A stretch of 64,000 nt of DNA from the NCBI RefSeq assembly GCF_012958305.1, contig NZ_JABBYO010000015.1, positions 91,093-155,092 of the forward strand, in the 5' to 3' direction. The position numbers were made by a program, and so were the translations under genes. Shown one piece after another: positions 26,315-36,673 of the stretch. Under the pieces are notes generated by a model. It had not been told where the DNA came from and ran no database searches. It saw nothing but the letters and a program-made list of their open reading frames with translations. The stretch comes from Tautonia rosea. GTDB taxonomy: Bacteria; Planctomycetota; Planctomycetia; Isosphaerales; Isosphaeraceae. The first letter of the stretch is position 1. Each line of letters opens with the position of its first letter.

Positions 26315-27208
26315 TCAAGGATCAAGCAATCCGGAGTTGTGAAGGGCGGCGCGGAGGGCTTCGATACCGGAGGGGTCGGGGGGGCAGAGAGGGAGTCTCA
26401 TGGAGCCATCGATCCGGCCCAGGAGGCCCATCGCGGTCTTGACTGGAATGGGGTTGGCGGCGATCGAGAGGAGATCGCGGCAAAGGGGGAAGAGTTCAAG
26501 GTGGATTCTGCGGGCTTCGGCAAGATCGCCACGTTGAAAGGCGTCGATCATGGCGATGATGGGACGGGGAACGAGGTTTGCCGCAACGGACACGACCCCG
26601 TCAGCACCGACTGCGAGCATGGGGAGGGTCAAGGAATCGTCACCCGAGAGGATAGTCAGATCGGTGCGCATTCGAATTTCACTGACCTGATCAATGGACC
26701 CGCTCGCCTCCTTAATTGCTACTATGCGAGCCACCCGGGCCAATCGCTCGACCGTAGCTGGTTCGATATTACGGGCGGTGCGGCCAGGAACGTTGTAAAG
26801 AACCAGAGGGAAATCGGTCGCTTCGGCGATTCGGGCGTAATGGGCGTATAAGCCTTCCTGACTGGGTCGATTGTAGTAAGGGGCGACAAGCAAGGCCCCG
26901 TCGGCACCCGCCTGCTCGGCAAACCTGGTCAACCGAACGGCCTCGCTCGTGGCGTTGGAACCCGTGCCGGCCATGACTCGGGCACGGCCTTGGGAACGCT
27001 CGATGACGGCGGCGATGACCCGTTCGTGCTCGTCGTGCGAGAGGGTCGGGGATTCCCCGGTCGTGCCGACGGGGCTGATCGTCGGCGTGCCCTGTTCGAT
27101 GTGCCAGTCGACCAGGCGATTCAGTGCGTCGAGGTCGATTTCACCATCTCGAAAGGGAGTTACGAGAGCAACGGTGCAACCCTTGAAACATTCACCCTTG
27201 GTCGGCAT
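26315..27208 (-). CDS. dapA: 4-hydroxy-tetrahydrodipicolinate synthase
   Basis: This 297-residue class I aldolase condenses pyruvate and aspartate semialdehyde in lysine/diaminopimelate synthesis. Motifs are TVALVTPFRDGEID, SPVGTTGESPTL, PYYNRPSQEGLYAHY, catalytic Tyr138 in LVLYNVPGRT and Schiff-base Lys166 in IVAIKEASGS. GAGG 7 nt upstream picks the ATG at 27208 over the GTG at 27214. It is relevant because planctomycete cell walls have been debated; DAP supply also serves lysine, so this alone decides nothing. Confidence 0.95.
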   Translation of the reverse strand: MPTKGECFKGCTVALVTPFRDGEIDLDALNRLVDWHIEQGTPTISPVGTTGESPTLSHDEHERVIAAVIERSQGRARVMAGTGSNATSEAVRLTRFAEQAGADGALLVAPYYNRPSQEGLYAHYARIAEATDFPLVLYNVPGRTARNIEPATVERLARVARIVAIKEASGSIDQVSEIRMRTDLTILSGDDSLTLPMLAVGADGVVSVAANLVPRPIIAMIDAFQRGDLAEARRIHLELFPLCRDLLSIAANPIPVKTAMGLLGRIDGSMRLPLCPPDPSGIEALRAALHNSGLLDP

Positions 27209-27440
27209 CGTCACGCCTCGAACTCACGCAAACGAAAGGAAAAGGAAACAGAGTACGGCCTGGAATCTCCATCTCATCATAACGAAACCAGTTGCGTCGC
27301 GGGAAGATCCGACTCCCGACATCCACGACAGCTTACCGTTTCATTTCAGAGTGGACATGCGTTTTATTGGGGTGAATGAGGATTCACCCTGCACCGCTGG
27401 AAACACGTTCGTGGATCAGCATCTGCTGGGTTTGCCGGGG

Positions 27441-28184
27441 TCACTGAGCCGGAGGCGGCTGGGCCACGGCGTTTTGGATGGCCTGCTTCATCTCGGCCAC
27501 GGCACGTTCGAAACCGAGGAAGACGGCCCGAGAGACAATGCTATGCCCAATATTCAGTTCCAGCATCCCAGGAATTCGGGCCACGTCGGCGACATTCTGA
27601 AGTGTCAGACCATGTCCGGCGTGAAGGAGGAGACCGTCGTGTCGAATCCGTCGGCCGGCGTCGAATAATGCTTCGAGTTCCCTTTGACGCGAAGGTGGGT
27701 TGAGCGCGTCGGCGTATCGGCCGGTGTGGAGTTCGACCGCGATGGCGCCGACCGAGGCGGCTGCCTCGAGTTGCGCCGGGTCGGGGTCGAGGAAGAGGCT
27801 GACCTCGATTCCCGCGTCCTGGCAGCGAGAAACGGCTTCAGCGATGCGATCGCGATGCTTGAGCAGGTCGAGTCCGCCTTCGGTTGTCACTTCCTGGCGG
27901 TGTTCGGGAACGAAGGTAACTTGATCGGGTCGGACATTCATGGCAATGGACACGATCTCCGGGGCAAGGGAGATCTCGAGATTCAGGCGAGTACGAACGG
28001 TTTCCCGAAGGACTCGCAGATCTCGCTCCTGGATGTGTCGACGGTCTTCCCTCAGGTGGATGGTAATGCCGTCGGCACCTCCCAGCTCGGCGAGGACGGC
28101 GGCCCAGACGGGATCGGGCTCGCGACCTCCTCGGGCCTGACGAATGGTGGCGACGTGATCGATGTTGACGCCGAGGCGAATCAT
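27441..28184 (-). CDS. pdxJ: pyridoxine 5'-phosphate synthase
   Basis: This 247-residue TIM-barrel enzyme closes the pyridoxine ring from 1-deoxyxylulose-5-phosphate and 3-amino-2-oxopropyl phosphate in DXP-dependent vitamin B6 synthesis. The family signature is complete: [74 protein letters not shown], and [16 protein letters not shown]. Family length is about 240-245. It stands between dapA (232 nt) and the helicase gene (161 nt), same strand. Confidence 0.97.
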   Translation of the reverse strand: MIRLGVNIDHVATIRQARGGREPDPVWAAVLAELGGADGITIHLREDRRHIQERDLRVLRETVRTRLNLEISLAPEIVSIAMNVRPDQVTFVPEHRQEVTTEGGLDLLKHRDRIAEAVSRCQDAGIEVSLFLDPDPAQLEAAASVGAIAVELHTGRYADALNPPSRQRELEALFDAGRRIRHDGLLLHAGHGLTLQNVADVARIPGMLELNIGHSIVSRAVFLGFERAVAEMKQAIQNAVAQPPPAQ

Positions 28185-28345
28185 GATCGGACAACTCCGA
28201 GACGGGTCGGAGACCTCCTAGCTGGGCGTTCGGTCATCACAAAGGGTTTGCTTCTGACTCGACATCAACACCAGACACGAGGTTCGATGCCATCGAGTTG
28301 AAGACGATTCGTTTCTGCAATTCGGGATGAGACGCGCGTCATGAT

Positions 28346-30622
28346 TCAAGATCGCTTGACTGGTCGGAGGGGCGATCGGGCCAGCACGAATGTTCTCTCT
28401 CCTCCCACGGTGAAGGCGACCCGGCCTTTGCGGTTGGGACCAGCACCATCGATGGAGACGATTTTCCCGAGTCCATACTCGGGATGAAGTACGAGGATAC
28501 CCGGCCGAAACGCGGACAGATCGATGGTCGATGCCGTGTCGGATCGTGCCGATGCCCCTGAGGGGTTGGCCAGCGCGGCGGCCGTGGTGAACCGAACACG
28601 CTCACCAGACGAGGCCGAGACGGGCCGAGGTTCAGGAGGGGATGAGGTGCGAGAGACTCGCCTGGAGGAGAACGGCATTTCGCCATCACCTCCGGAGAGG
28701 TCACGGTAGCGGATCGGGCCTTCGGGTAATTCCATGAGAAATTGCGAGGGGATCGCAACCGATCGTTGGCCCCGAAATTCTCGGACTCGGCAATGACTCA
28801 GCCGGAGTTCGTGTTGAGCGCGGGTAATGCCCACGAAGAAAAGTCGGCGTTCCTCCTCCAGCTCTGCGTCGTTGTCGGAAGCCCTGGAATGGGGGAGGAG
28901 ACCCTGTTCCATGCCGACAATGAAGACGACCGGGAACTCCAATCCTTTGGAGGCATGAAGGGTCATCAGAGTGACCGCTCCTCCTTCATCTTTCCAGCGA
29001 TCGACGGCAGAGCTGAGGGTGACATCGGCCAGGAAGTCGAGGACGGTGGACTCGGGATGCTCCAGGTCAAACTGGCGAGCGGCTGAAACGAGCTCATCGA
29101 GGTTGGCGACGCGGTCCTCACCGTCTCCCTTGGGTTGATTGGCCCAGTAGTCCCGGTATCCGCTGAGGTTCATGAGCTTTCGTGTGAGCTCCTCTGCCGA
29201 GGAGTGATCGCTGAGGGCGGCGAGCTCATCCATCAGGAGGACGAAATCGCGAAGCCCGGATCGGGCCTTGGGGGTCAGGCCTGCGATCGAAGCGGCTTCT
29301 CGGACTGCAGCACTGAGGGGAATGCCGTGTTCTCGCGCATGGCCCTGAAGCCGGTCGAGACTGACCTTTCCGAGTCCCCGAGGTGGAGCATTGATCGCTC
29401 GGAGAAACGCGACGTCATCCTTGGGATTGTTGAGAAGGCTCAGATAGGCCAGCACGTCCTTCACTTCGAGACGTTCGTAGAACGAGACACCACCAACCAC
29501 CTGATACGGGATCGCGAGGGATCGGAAGGCGGATTCGAGGCCTCGGGTCAGGGCAGTGACTCGAACAAAGACCGCGATTTCCCCAAACGAATAGCCCCCA
29601 TTTCTCGCGAGGTCGGCGACGGTGGACGCAACGGCCTGGGCTTCTTCCGTCTCGTTGGCGAAGGTGGTGAGCTCGACCGGATCGCCATCGGGGTTTTCCG
29701 TCGTCAGGACCTTGGCTTTGCGACGACGGTTGTGATGGATCACATGATCGGCGACTCGAAGGATGTTTTTGGTGCTACGATAATTGTGTTCGAGTCGAAT
29801 GACCTTGCAGCCGCGATAATCGTGTTCGAATTCGAGAATATTGTTGAGGTTCGCGCCTCGCCATCCGTAAATCGACTGGTCGGGGTCGCCAGTCACACAA
29901 AGGTTCGGCGTATCGACCGAAAGGGCCCGAACAATGGCATACTGGGCGAGGTTGGTGTCCTGGTATTCATCAACGAGAATGTATCGGTAACGGTCGTCGA
30001 GACGTGCACGAAGGTCCTGATCCTGGCGGAGCAACGAGACCACGTGCGTGAGAAGGTCGTCGAAATCCACGGCGGACGATTCGAGGAGACGCTTCTGATA
30101 GCCCTTGAAAACTCGACCCACGACAGCGGAGACGTGGTCGGAGCCATCTCCCCGGCGTGCCAGATAGGTCTCGGGATCAAGCATGTCGTTCTTGGCTCGG
30201 CTGATGGCGGCCTCGACCTTTTCCGGGGCAACGCCGGCGTCGAGGAGGTCGAGTTGCTCCATGACCGATTTGAGGACGCGGAGCCGGTCGGGCTGGTCGT
30301 AGATGGTGAAACCCCGATCGAGGCCAATCTTCGGCCCGAATTCGCGCAGAAGGTGCGCACAGAGCGCGTGAAAGGTTCCAACCCAGACGCCGTGATTGGG
30401 CGCCAGGGCGGTAATCCGTTCCCGCATCTCGGTGGCAGCCTTGTTGGTGAAGGTCAGCGCGAGGATCTGACGTCCGGGAATACCGTGTCCGAGCAGCGAG
30501 GCGACCCTTCGCGTGATGACCCGTGTCTTACCTGATCCGGCTCCGGCAAGGACGAGGAGCGGGCCATTGACGTGAGAGACGGCTTCTCGCTGGGGGGCCG
30601 TCAAATCGGAGAGCAAATCCAT
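28346..30622 (-). CDS. UvrD/PcrA-type ATP-dependent DNA helicase
   Basis: This 758-residue superfamily 1A helicase unwinds DNA 3'-5' in repair and replication restart. Motifs in order are Q-motif LTAPQREAV, Walker A LAGAGSGKT (GAGSGKT at 27-33), TFTNKAATEMRERI (Ia), VDEYQDTNLAQY (II), GDPDQSIYGWRGA (III), RLEHNYRSTKNIL (IV), LMTLHASKGLEFPVVFIVGME (V), and EEERRLFFVGITRAQHEL (VI). The C-terminus carries a PcrA-like basic domain (ILVLHPEYGLGKIVSIDGAG). The frame is open to 30880, but the conserved start is the ATG at 30622. It diverges from acpS. Confidence 0.95.
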   Translation of the reverse strand: MDLLSDLTAPQREAVSHVNGPLLVLAGAGSGKTRVITRRVASLLGHGIPGRQILALTFTNKAATEMRERITALAPNHGVWVGTFHALCAHLLREFGPKIGLDRGFTIYDQPDRLRVLKSVMEQLDLLDAGVAPEKVEAAISRAKNDMLDPETYLARRGDGSDHVSAVVGRVFKGYQKRLLESSAVDFDDLLTHVVSLLRQDQDLRARLDDRYRYILVDEYQDTNLAQYAIVRALSVDTPNLCVTGDPDQSIYGWRGANLNNILEFEHDYRGCKVIRLEHNYRSTKNILRVADHVIHHNRRRKAKVLTTENPDGDPVELTTFANETEEAQAVASTVADLARNGGYSFGEIAVFVRVTALTRGLESAFRSLAIPYQVVGGVSFYERLEVKDVLAYLSLLNNPKDDVAFLRAINAPPRGLGKVSLDRLQGHAREHGIPLSAAVREAASIAGLTPKARSGLRDFVLLMDELAALSDHSSAEELTRKLMNLSGYRDYWANQPKGDGEDRVANLDELVSAARQFDLEHPESTVLDFLADVTLSSAVDRWKDEGGAVTLMTLHASKGLEFPVVFIVGMEQGLLPHSRASDNDAELEEERRLFFVGITRAQHELRLSHCRVREFRGQRSVAIPSQFLMELPEGPIRYRDLSGGDGEMPFSSRRVSRTSSPPEPRPVSASSGERVRFTTAAALANPSGASARSDTASTIDLSAFRPGILVLHPEYGLGKIVSIDGAGPNRKGRVAFTVGGERTFVLARSPLRPVKRS

Positions 30623-30882
30623 CAGCGATCCGTCCCTGGCAGAGTGACGTCGAGACCGGTACGTCCGTATCGCATCGAAGGGCAGTATACCATTGAGCGG
30701 GATCTCCCGCGATCTGATTCCCTTGGGGGGCCCCTGCCTGGTTGCCAGGCTATTGACGATTGCTTGGCAGCGGAATGATGGCCCGATTGGCCAGTCGGGC
30801 TTGACTTGGATAAACTCAGGGATCGTACCCGGTTTCAGAGGTCGGAACACTTGCTTTGCTTCGAACAGAGGATCGACCACGC

Positions 30883-31305
30883 ATGAACATTCTGGGGATC
30901 GGGACCGACATTATTGAGGTGCCCCGGATTGGCAAGATGATTGAGCAGCATGGTGAGTTGTTTCTGCGCCGCGTTTATACCGAACGCGAGATTCGATACT
31001 GCCAGGGACGGAAACATGCGTTCGAGCATTTTGCTGGTCGTTGGGCGGCCAAGGAAGCGATCCTTAAAGCGATCGGGACCGGATGGGTTCGAGGGATCTG
31101 CTGGACCGATATGGAGATCCGGCGAGATGGGATGAGCGGGCCGAAGGTCTTGGTGCGCGGGGGAGCCCGTGACGCCGCGATTCAGAGAGGCATCGGAGAG
31201 ATTCTGATCTCTTTGTCCCACTGTCGGACCTATGCGACAGCCACGGCAATTGCGATGGCCGCGAATTCGAAGCAGGTTTCGCTCGAGGAGCCTCAGGATC
31301 CGTAA
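30883..31305 (+). CDS. acpS: holo-[acyl-carrier-protein] synthase
   Basis: This 140-residue enzyme transfers 4'-phosphopantetheine from CoA to acyl carrier protein. The two signature motifs are GIGTDIIEVPRI (Mg-binding Asp9) and FAGRWAAKEAILKA (Glu58), with the C-terminal ISLSHCRTYATATAIA strand. The ATG at 30883 begins the conserved N-terminus. Length is typical (120-140). It converges on topA with a hairpin between them. Confidence 0.96.
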   Translation: MNILGIGTDIIEVPRIGKMIEQHGELFLRRVYTEREIRYCQGRKHAFEHFAGRWAAKEAILKAIGTGWVRGICWTDMEIRRDGMSGPKVLVRGGARDAAIQRGIGEILISLSHCRTYATATAIAMAANSKQVSLEEPQDP

Positions 31306-31337
31306 CTCCAAACTCGATTCATACTCCGGAAAGCCCA

Positions 31338-31366
31338 CCGTTTCCCCGTCTTTCATGGGGGAACGG
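31338..31366. terminator. bidirectional hairpin between acpS and topA
   Basis: A 10-bp stem with one G-T wobble (31338-31347 with 31357-31366) and a 9-nt loop lies 33 nt after acpS and 38 nt after the end of topA. It can serve both convergent genes. Confidence 0.55.
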
Positions 31367-31404
31367 CCAGAAATCAAGGGTTCAGGCGTGAGCCGTTTCG
31401 TCAA

Positions 31405-33957
31405 TCAGGATTTGGACTTGCCACGCGTCGTGGTCTTTCGTCGACCTCCGCCTGACGATTTCCGACTGGCCGCTTCCTGAAGCAAGGGAATTGCTTCGTC
31501 GAGGGTGATCTCGTCGGGCTTGCGATCTTTCGGGATTGTGGCGTTGACTTTGCCGTGCTTGACGTAAGGACCGTATCGTCCCTCGAAGACGGCAACCTGC
31601 TGATTGTCTTCGGGATGTTCACCGAGCACCTTGATCGGTTCGGCACCGCGTTTCTTGGGAGCTTCGGCGATCAGTTTGACGGCACGGTCGAGGTCGATCG
31701 TCAACACGTCATCTTCGGGACGGAGGGTCGTGTATTTCCCTTCGTGAAGGACGTAGGGGCCGTAAAGACCACTGCCGGCCTTGACGACCTTGTTGGTCTC
31801 CGGATGCTTGCCGAGGTTGCGGGGAAGCGCGAGCAAGCCGGCCGCTCGATCGAGGGAGACCGATTCTGGATCCATCCCTTTCGGAACAGAAACGCGCTTG
31901 GGCTTCTTGCCTTCTCCTAGCTGAACGTAGAATCCGTAGGGACCCTTGCGGAGTGTGATGGCTTGTCCCTCGGCATCCTCTCCAAGGTGTTTCGGTTCGA
32001 CGGCAGTTGACGAGGCCGAGTCTCCATCCGAGGAACCATCCCCTTTGTCTTTGTCCTTGGTCAGTTCTCGGGTAAAGCGGCACTCGGGATAATTCGAACA
32101 GCCGACAAACGCGCCGTACTTGCCGACCTTCAACGAAAGCTGGCCGGCGCCGCAAGAGGGGCACTTCCGACGTTCGTCCAACTCGCCCTCTCCTGGGAAA
32201 AGGAGTGTGGCGAGGGCCTCATTCAGCTCGGAGATGACATTGGTAATCTCCAGCCCTTTGGCCTTTTCAACATTTGCGGCGAAGTGATCCCAGAAGGCTC
32301 TCAGGACCTCTTTCCAATCGACCTGGCCGTCGGAGACGCGGTCGAGTTCGTTCTCAAGGTTTGCGGTGAAGTCGTACTCGACATACCGTTGAAAGAAGTG
32401 CGTTAGGAAGGCGGTGACGACTCGGCCGCGAGGTTCGGGAAAGAAGCGTTTGCTTTCAAGCTTGACGTAGTCTCGATCCTGAAGGATCGAGATGATGCTG
32501 GCATAGGTCGAAGGCCGGCCAATGCCAAGCTCCTCCATTCGCTTGACGAGGCTGGCCTCGGTAAAGCGGGGAGGCGGTTCGGTAAAGTGCTGAGCCGGCA
32601 AGAGTTCGGCCAAGTCGACCACCTCGCCCTCGGTCAATACAGGCAAGGCTCCACCTTCCTCATCCTCGTCTGAGGCGTCGTCGCGGCCCTCACGATAGAG
32701 GCGGAGAAAGCCATCGAACTTCATGGTGGTGCCGACAGCTCGAAACGTGGCCGAGCGGTCTTCCGCATCAATCTCGGCGACGACCTGATCGAAAATGGCG
32801 GTGGCCATCTGGCTGGCCATCGTCCGTTTCCAGATGAGATCGTAGAGCTTCGCTTCGTCGGCCTCGACGTCCTTGGAGACGGCCGAGGGAAGCAGCGAAA
32901 GGTCGGTCGGTCGGATCGCCTCGTGAGCTTCCTGAGCGTTGGCTGCCTTGCTCTTATAGACGCGGGCGGAATCGGGGACGTAATTCTTGCCGAATTGCCC
33001 TTCGATTTGCGATCGAATGGCTCTGAGGGCTTCCGGGGCGATCTCCACGCCGTCGGTTCGCATGTAGGTGATGCGTCCGGATTCGTAGAGGCGTTGGGCA
33101 ACCTGCATGGTTCGCTTGGCGCCAAAGCCTAGTTTTCGAGACGCTTCTTGCTGAAGCGTCGAGGTGGTAAACGGTGGGTTCGGATTTCGACGAACCTGCT
33201 TCCGTTCGACCGACCGAACCGCATAGCCCTTGCCCGACAAACCCGCAACGACCCGATCGGCCTCGGCCTGGTTGGGAATGTCGAACTTGTCGAGTTTGTT
33301 CCCTTCGAAGTGGGTCAGCCGGGTGAGGAATCGGGATCGGGTTTCGTCTTGTTTTAGGAAGGCAGCACGGACGTCCCAGTATTCCTGGCTGACGAATCGT
33401 TCGATCTCATCTTCACGGTCACAGATCAATCGCAGCGCGACCGACTGGACCCGGCCGGCGGATTTGCTTCCCGGCAGCTTTCTCCAAAGAACGGGAGAGA
33501 GCGAGAAACCGACGAGGAAGTCAAGTGCTCTGCGAGCCTGCTGAGCGTTGACAAGTGCCATGTCGAGGTCGCGAGGGTGAGCCATCGCGTCGAGCACCGC
33601 ATCCTTGGTGATCGAGTTGAAGACGACTCGGCGCACCTGAAGATCCTTGCGTAACGCCCGCTTCTGGCGGAGCATTTCGAGGACGTGCCAGGAGATCGCT
33701 TCGCCTTCCCGGTCCGGGTCGGTGGCGAGGATGAGGGCATCGGCCTGCTTGACGGCATCGACGATGGCCTTCACGGCCTTCGTGGAGCTAGGCTGGATTT
33801 CATAATCCATCGAGAAATCCTCGTCGGGCCGGACGGAACCGTCCTTCGGAGGTAGGTCTCGGATGTGGCCGAACGAGGCGAGCACCTGATACTCGTCTCC
33901 CAGGTATTTGTTGATCGTCCGGCACTTCGCAGGCGATTCGACGATGACGACATTCAT
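31405..33957 (-). CDS. topA: DNA topoisomerase I
   Basis: This 850-residue type IA topoisomerase relaxes negative supercoils. It has a TOPRIM domain from the N-terminus (VIVESPAKCRTINKYLG, ATDPDREGEAISWHV), the active-site Tyr298 in GRITYMRTDGVEI, and PSTYASIISILQDRDYV. There is one Cys4 zinc-ribbon (CPSCGAGQLSLKVGKYGAFVGCSNYPEC), then several topo C-terminal repeats (GPYGFYVQLGE.., SGLYGPYVLHEGKY, GRYGPYVKHGKVNAT), and a Lys/Arg/Ser/Gly-rich tail. That architecture is usual outside the proteobacteria. Confidence 0.97.
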   Translation of the reverse strand: MNVVIVESPAKCRTINKYLGDEYQVLASFGHIRDLPPKDGSVRPDEDFSMDYEIQPSSTKAVKAIVDAVKQADALILATDPDREGEAISWHVLEMLRQKRALRKDLQVRRVVFNSITKDAVLDAMAHPRDLDMALVNAQQARRALDFLVGFSLSPVLWRKLPGSKSAGRVQSVALRLICDREDEIERFVSQEYWDVRAAFLKQDETRSRFLTRLTHFEGNKLDKFDIPNQAEADRVVAGLSGKGYAVRSVERKQVRRNPNPPFTTSTLQQEASRKLGFGAKRTMQVAQRLYESGRITYMRTDGVEIAPEALRAIRSQIEGQFGKNYVPDSARVYKSKAANAQEAHEAIRPTDLSLLPSAVSKDVEADEAKLYDLIWKRTMASQMATAIFDQVVAEIDAEDRSATFRAVGTTMKFDGFLRLYREGRDDASDEDEEGGALPVLTEGEVVDLAELLPAQHFTEPPPRFTEASLVKRMEELGIGRPSTYASIISILQDRDYVKLESKRFFPEPRGRVVTAFLTHFFQRYVEYDFTANLENELDRVSDGQVDWKEVLRAFWDHFAANVEKAKGLEITNVISELNEALATLLFPGEGELDERRKCPSCGAGQLSLKVGKYGAFVGCSNYPECRFTRELTKDKDKGDGSSDGDSASSTAVEPKHLGEDAEGQAITLRKGPYGFYVQLGEGKKPKRVSVPKGMDPESVSLDRAAGLLALPRNLGKHPETNKVVKAGSGLYGPYVLHEGKYTTLRPEDDVLTIDLDRAVKLIAEAPKKRGAEPIKVLGEHPEDNQQVAVFEGRYGPYVKHGKVNATIPKDRKPDEITLDEAIPLLQEAASRKSSGGGRRKTTTRGKSKS

Positions 33958-34474
33958 ACGCGGCGATCAACCCCAGGAGCCCCCAGCCTGGCAGGATGGG
34001 GGACGAAGACGAAGCAAGACTGTCACGGTGACAAAGAAAGAGCGCAGGCCGATTAGACCCGTTGCGAGCGTTGTTCGACGCAGTCGCGTTGGATCAAAGC
34101 CGGTCAGGAGTCCGGAAGTCTCGGCGTTCCTGGAAGGATTCGCCAGGTGAGCCTTCCGCGTTCCGCAACCGTAAAGACAAAGGAGGTGACGGGGAAGTTC
34201 CTTGCGACGAAAGCCGTTTGCGGGTGAATCAACCCGCGGGAGTGCAGTTCCGTCGTGATGGTCATCCCTGGTACACTACGTCCTTTCGGGCACGAATGAT
34301 CGACCCGCATTGCCATTCTGACTTAGCGAGCATTGTCGCGGCTGTCAAGGGGTGATGGACAAGAGGTCAGCAGGGCGGAGCGGGCTGACGCGACCGAGTC
34401 GTCGTCGTCGAGGATCCCCGCACCCGATCAGGGGTTGAAGGCCCGATTTGCCGACTGTCATCGAGGACAACGTC
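33958..34474. other. divergent promoter region of topA and the SurA-like gene
   Basis: This 517-nt interval separates two divergently transcribed genes. Short frames exist, but none has family character, a ribosome site or consistent composition. The promoters of both neighbours must lie here; I cannot point to a convincing one. Confidence 0.4.
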
Positions 34475-36673
34475 ATGCCGTTTCAGGTCTTCCGTCGACA
34501 TCGCAGAAAAATGCTCGCGGCTCTGGCCATTCTGGCCATGTTCGCCTTTGTGCTGGCCGACTCACTTCCGCGACTCTTCAATGATTATGCCCGGCCGACG
34601 ATGGTCGACCGTGTTGTGGTCGAGATGGGAGGTCGAGAGGTTCGAACCAGCGATCTGGAACAGCTCCGGATCGAGCGCATTCGCGCGAATTACGTCCTGT
34701 CTCAACTCGCGTTGAGGCTAGGGGGAATGCCGTTGGTCCCCTATTTCAATCCTCCGCCGTTCGGTCCGACGGACGACGCCGCGATGGTCGATGCGATGTT
34801 GCTGGAACGCAAGGCCGACGCCATGGGCATCCCACGTACCCCAGATCTGGCTCGCAACTGGATTTTCGAACAAGCTCGAATGCAGCATGAGCTGTATCGC
34901 AATCTTCAGCCAACTCTACCGGCGTTCGATCCAATTGATCTGGCCGAGCAACTGCAGATCATTTTCAACCAGGCTTTCGGCAGAGAAATGACCGAAGAAA
35001 GCTTCCTGGCAGAGGTCTCGGATCAGGTTCGCATTCTACAGACGTTGGAACTTCTTTCTCAGTCAATGGATACGCCGCTGGATGCCTTTGACGTCTACCG
35101 TGATCGCCTAGTCGAGATCGAGTCCCGCTATGTCTCCTTCCCTGTCAATGATTTCCTGGACAAGGTTGGAAGTCCGGATGAACAGACGCTTCGTGACTTT
35201 TTTGAGGAATACAAAGACCGCTTGCCAGATCCAACAACCGGGAGGGTCGGTTTCAAGATTCCTCGGCGCGTGAAGGTGGAGTACCTGACGCTGGGACTCA
35301 ACGCGATTGATCTGCTTCGAGAGCAGATTCGAGGAGAGCCGTTGGAGCAGGAAATTCGGGATGCGGAAGGTTTCGAGGAGGATGTCCTCGAACAGTATCG
35401 CACCGAGGTTCAAGAGCGGGAAGCAGCCCGCTTTGCCCAGGCACTTCCGGTGAACCCCTTCGCCGCTCCAGAAGACGGGGAAGGCGTTGAGCTCTCATAC
35501 CCAGTGGAGTACGAACGCGAATACCTCGCCGGAGTGATTGATCAGCGTGTTCAGGAGCGGTTGCGTGATCGGCTTGAGGATCTGTTCGAGCCGGTGAAGG
35601 AGTCGATGAGTGTCTTCAGCGACGACATCGGCGGAGACTTCGACTCGATTCAGACCGGCCTGGAATCAAGTGTGGATCGAGAACGCCTGCCGAACCTTGA
35701 GGAAGTCTTCCGTGGTTCCGATTCGGCTCAGTCTCTGATCGAGGTCCTTGGGAATGCTGACCGGAGCGATGAAGCCATCTCCTTTGTCCGGATCGGTCTC
35801 ACCCGGGCACTGGCGGATCCTGTGACCTTCGAGGAATTGATCGATCCGCAGGGCATTCCCGAGTTCTGGAAAGACTACCTTGCGCTGGCTCGACTGGAGT
35901 GGGCCAATGCCCCGTATCGCCTGTTGCGTAACGTCCAGCATCTGACCCGCACGGTCGAGGGAATTGAGCGGCCTGACTCGACAACTCCCACTCAGTTCGG
36001 GGCGTTTGCGGACGTGATGTTCGAGGAAAACAGCCCTCTGTTCGATCCTCGCGAGTTCACGGATCCGGAAGGACGGCGGTATCTGGTTTGGAAGACGCTC
36101 GATTTGCCCGAAACGAGTCGCACCTTTGAACAGATGCCCGAAGGTCTGGTCGAGTCGCTCTGGCGTCGGACCGAAGCCCGAACGCTTGCCACGGAAGCGG
36201 CTGAAGCGCTGGCCAGTCGGATTCGAAAGGAAACCGACGAAGGGGGAATTCCCTCCGACACGCTCGATCGGATTGCGACCGAGGAAGGGTTGGTCACGCG
36301 ATCCACCGGCCCTCGACGTCGGATAGAATCGAACAACGCGTTTTCCCCGATTGATCCGAGCGAGGAACTTCGGGATGCCATGTTCGGGCTTGGTGACTCT
36401 GGGGAGAATGGGGTGGCAGTTGCGTCGGATCGGAGAGGTGACTCTGTCTTGGTCCTGGCCTTCTATGGTCGGGCTGATAGCAGTGTGGGCAGAGACGTTC
36501 TGGCAACGTCGGGGATTGATTTCCAGAACGTGCTCTCCAACCTTCCGTTCTTCATGCAATCCGATGTCGATCGGGCGACCGAGATGAACCGCGTCGAATC
36601 GGTGATCGATTACCTCCGAAAAGAGGCGGGGATTGATCCGAACTGGACCCCAGAAACTCCTGGCCGGGGTTAA
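34475..36673 (+). CDS. membrane-anchored SurA/PpiD-like protein
   Basis: This 732-residue protein has a short cytoplasmic basic N-terminus (FRRHRRKM), one TM helix (about residues 12-33) and a long periplasmic part. The topology and N-terminal helical region (VVEMGGREVRTSDLEQLR.., MVDAMLLERKADAMGIPRT) resemble the SurA N-terminal/PpiD chaperone fold. I see no clear parvulin catalytic domain, so it may be a chaperone without prolyl isomerase activity. GAGGACAACGTC precedes the ATG at 34475; the TTG at 34448 is less likely. It probably folds exported or outer-membrane proteins, matching the ompH/lpx theme of the window. Confidence 0.7.
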   Translation: MPFQVFRRHRRKMLAALAILAMFAFVLADSLPRLFNDYARPTMVDRVVVEMGGREVRTSDLEQLRIERIRANYVLSQLALRLGGMPLVPYFNPPPFGPTDDAAMVDAMLLERKADAMGIPRTPDLARNWIFEQARMQHELYRNLQPTLPAFDPIDLAEQLQIIFNQAFGREMTEESFLAEVSDQVRILQTLELLSQSMDTPLDAFDVYRDRLVEIESRYVSFPVNDFLDKVGSPDEQTLRDFFEEYKDRLPDPTTGRVGFKIPRRVKVEYLTLGLNAIDLLREQIRGEPLEQEIRDAEGFEEDVLEQYRTEVQEREAARFAQALPVNPFAAPEDGEGVELSYPVEYEREYLAGVIDQRVQERLRDRLEDLFEPVKESMSVFSDDIGGDFDSIQTGLESSVDRERLPNLEEVFRGSDSAQSLIEVLGNADRSDEAISFVRIGLTRALADPVTFEELIDPQGIPEFWKDYLALARLEWANAPYRLLRNVQHLTRTVEGIERPDSTTPTQFGAFADVMFEENSPLFDPREFTDPEGRRYLVWKTLDLPETSRTFEQMPEGLVESLWRRTEARTLATEAAEALASRIRKETDEGGIPSDTLDRIATEEGLVTRSTGPRRRIESNNAFSPIDPSEELRDAMFGLGDSGENGVAVASDRRGDSVLVLAFYGRADSSVGRDVLATSGIDFQNVLSNLPFFMQSDVDRATEMNRVESVIDYLRKEAGIDPNWTPETPGRG

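Noticed and set aside
29135..30535. 466-residue plus-strand frame over the UvrD/PcrA gene
   Set aside because: Antisense to all helicase motifs; composition typical of a shadow frame.
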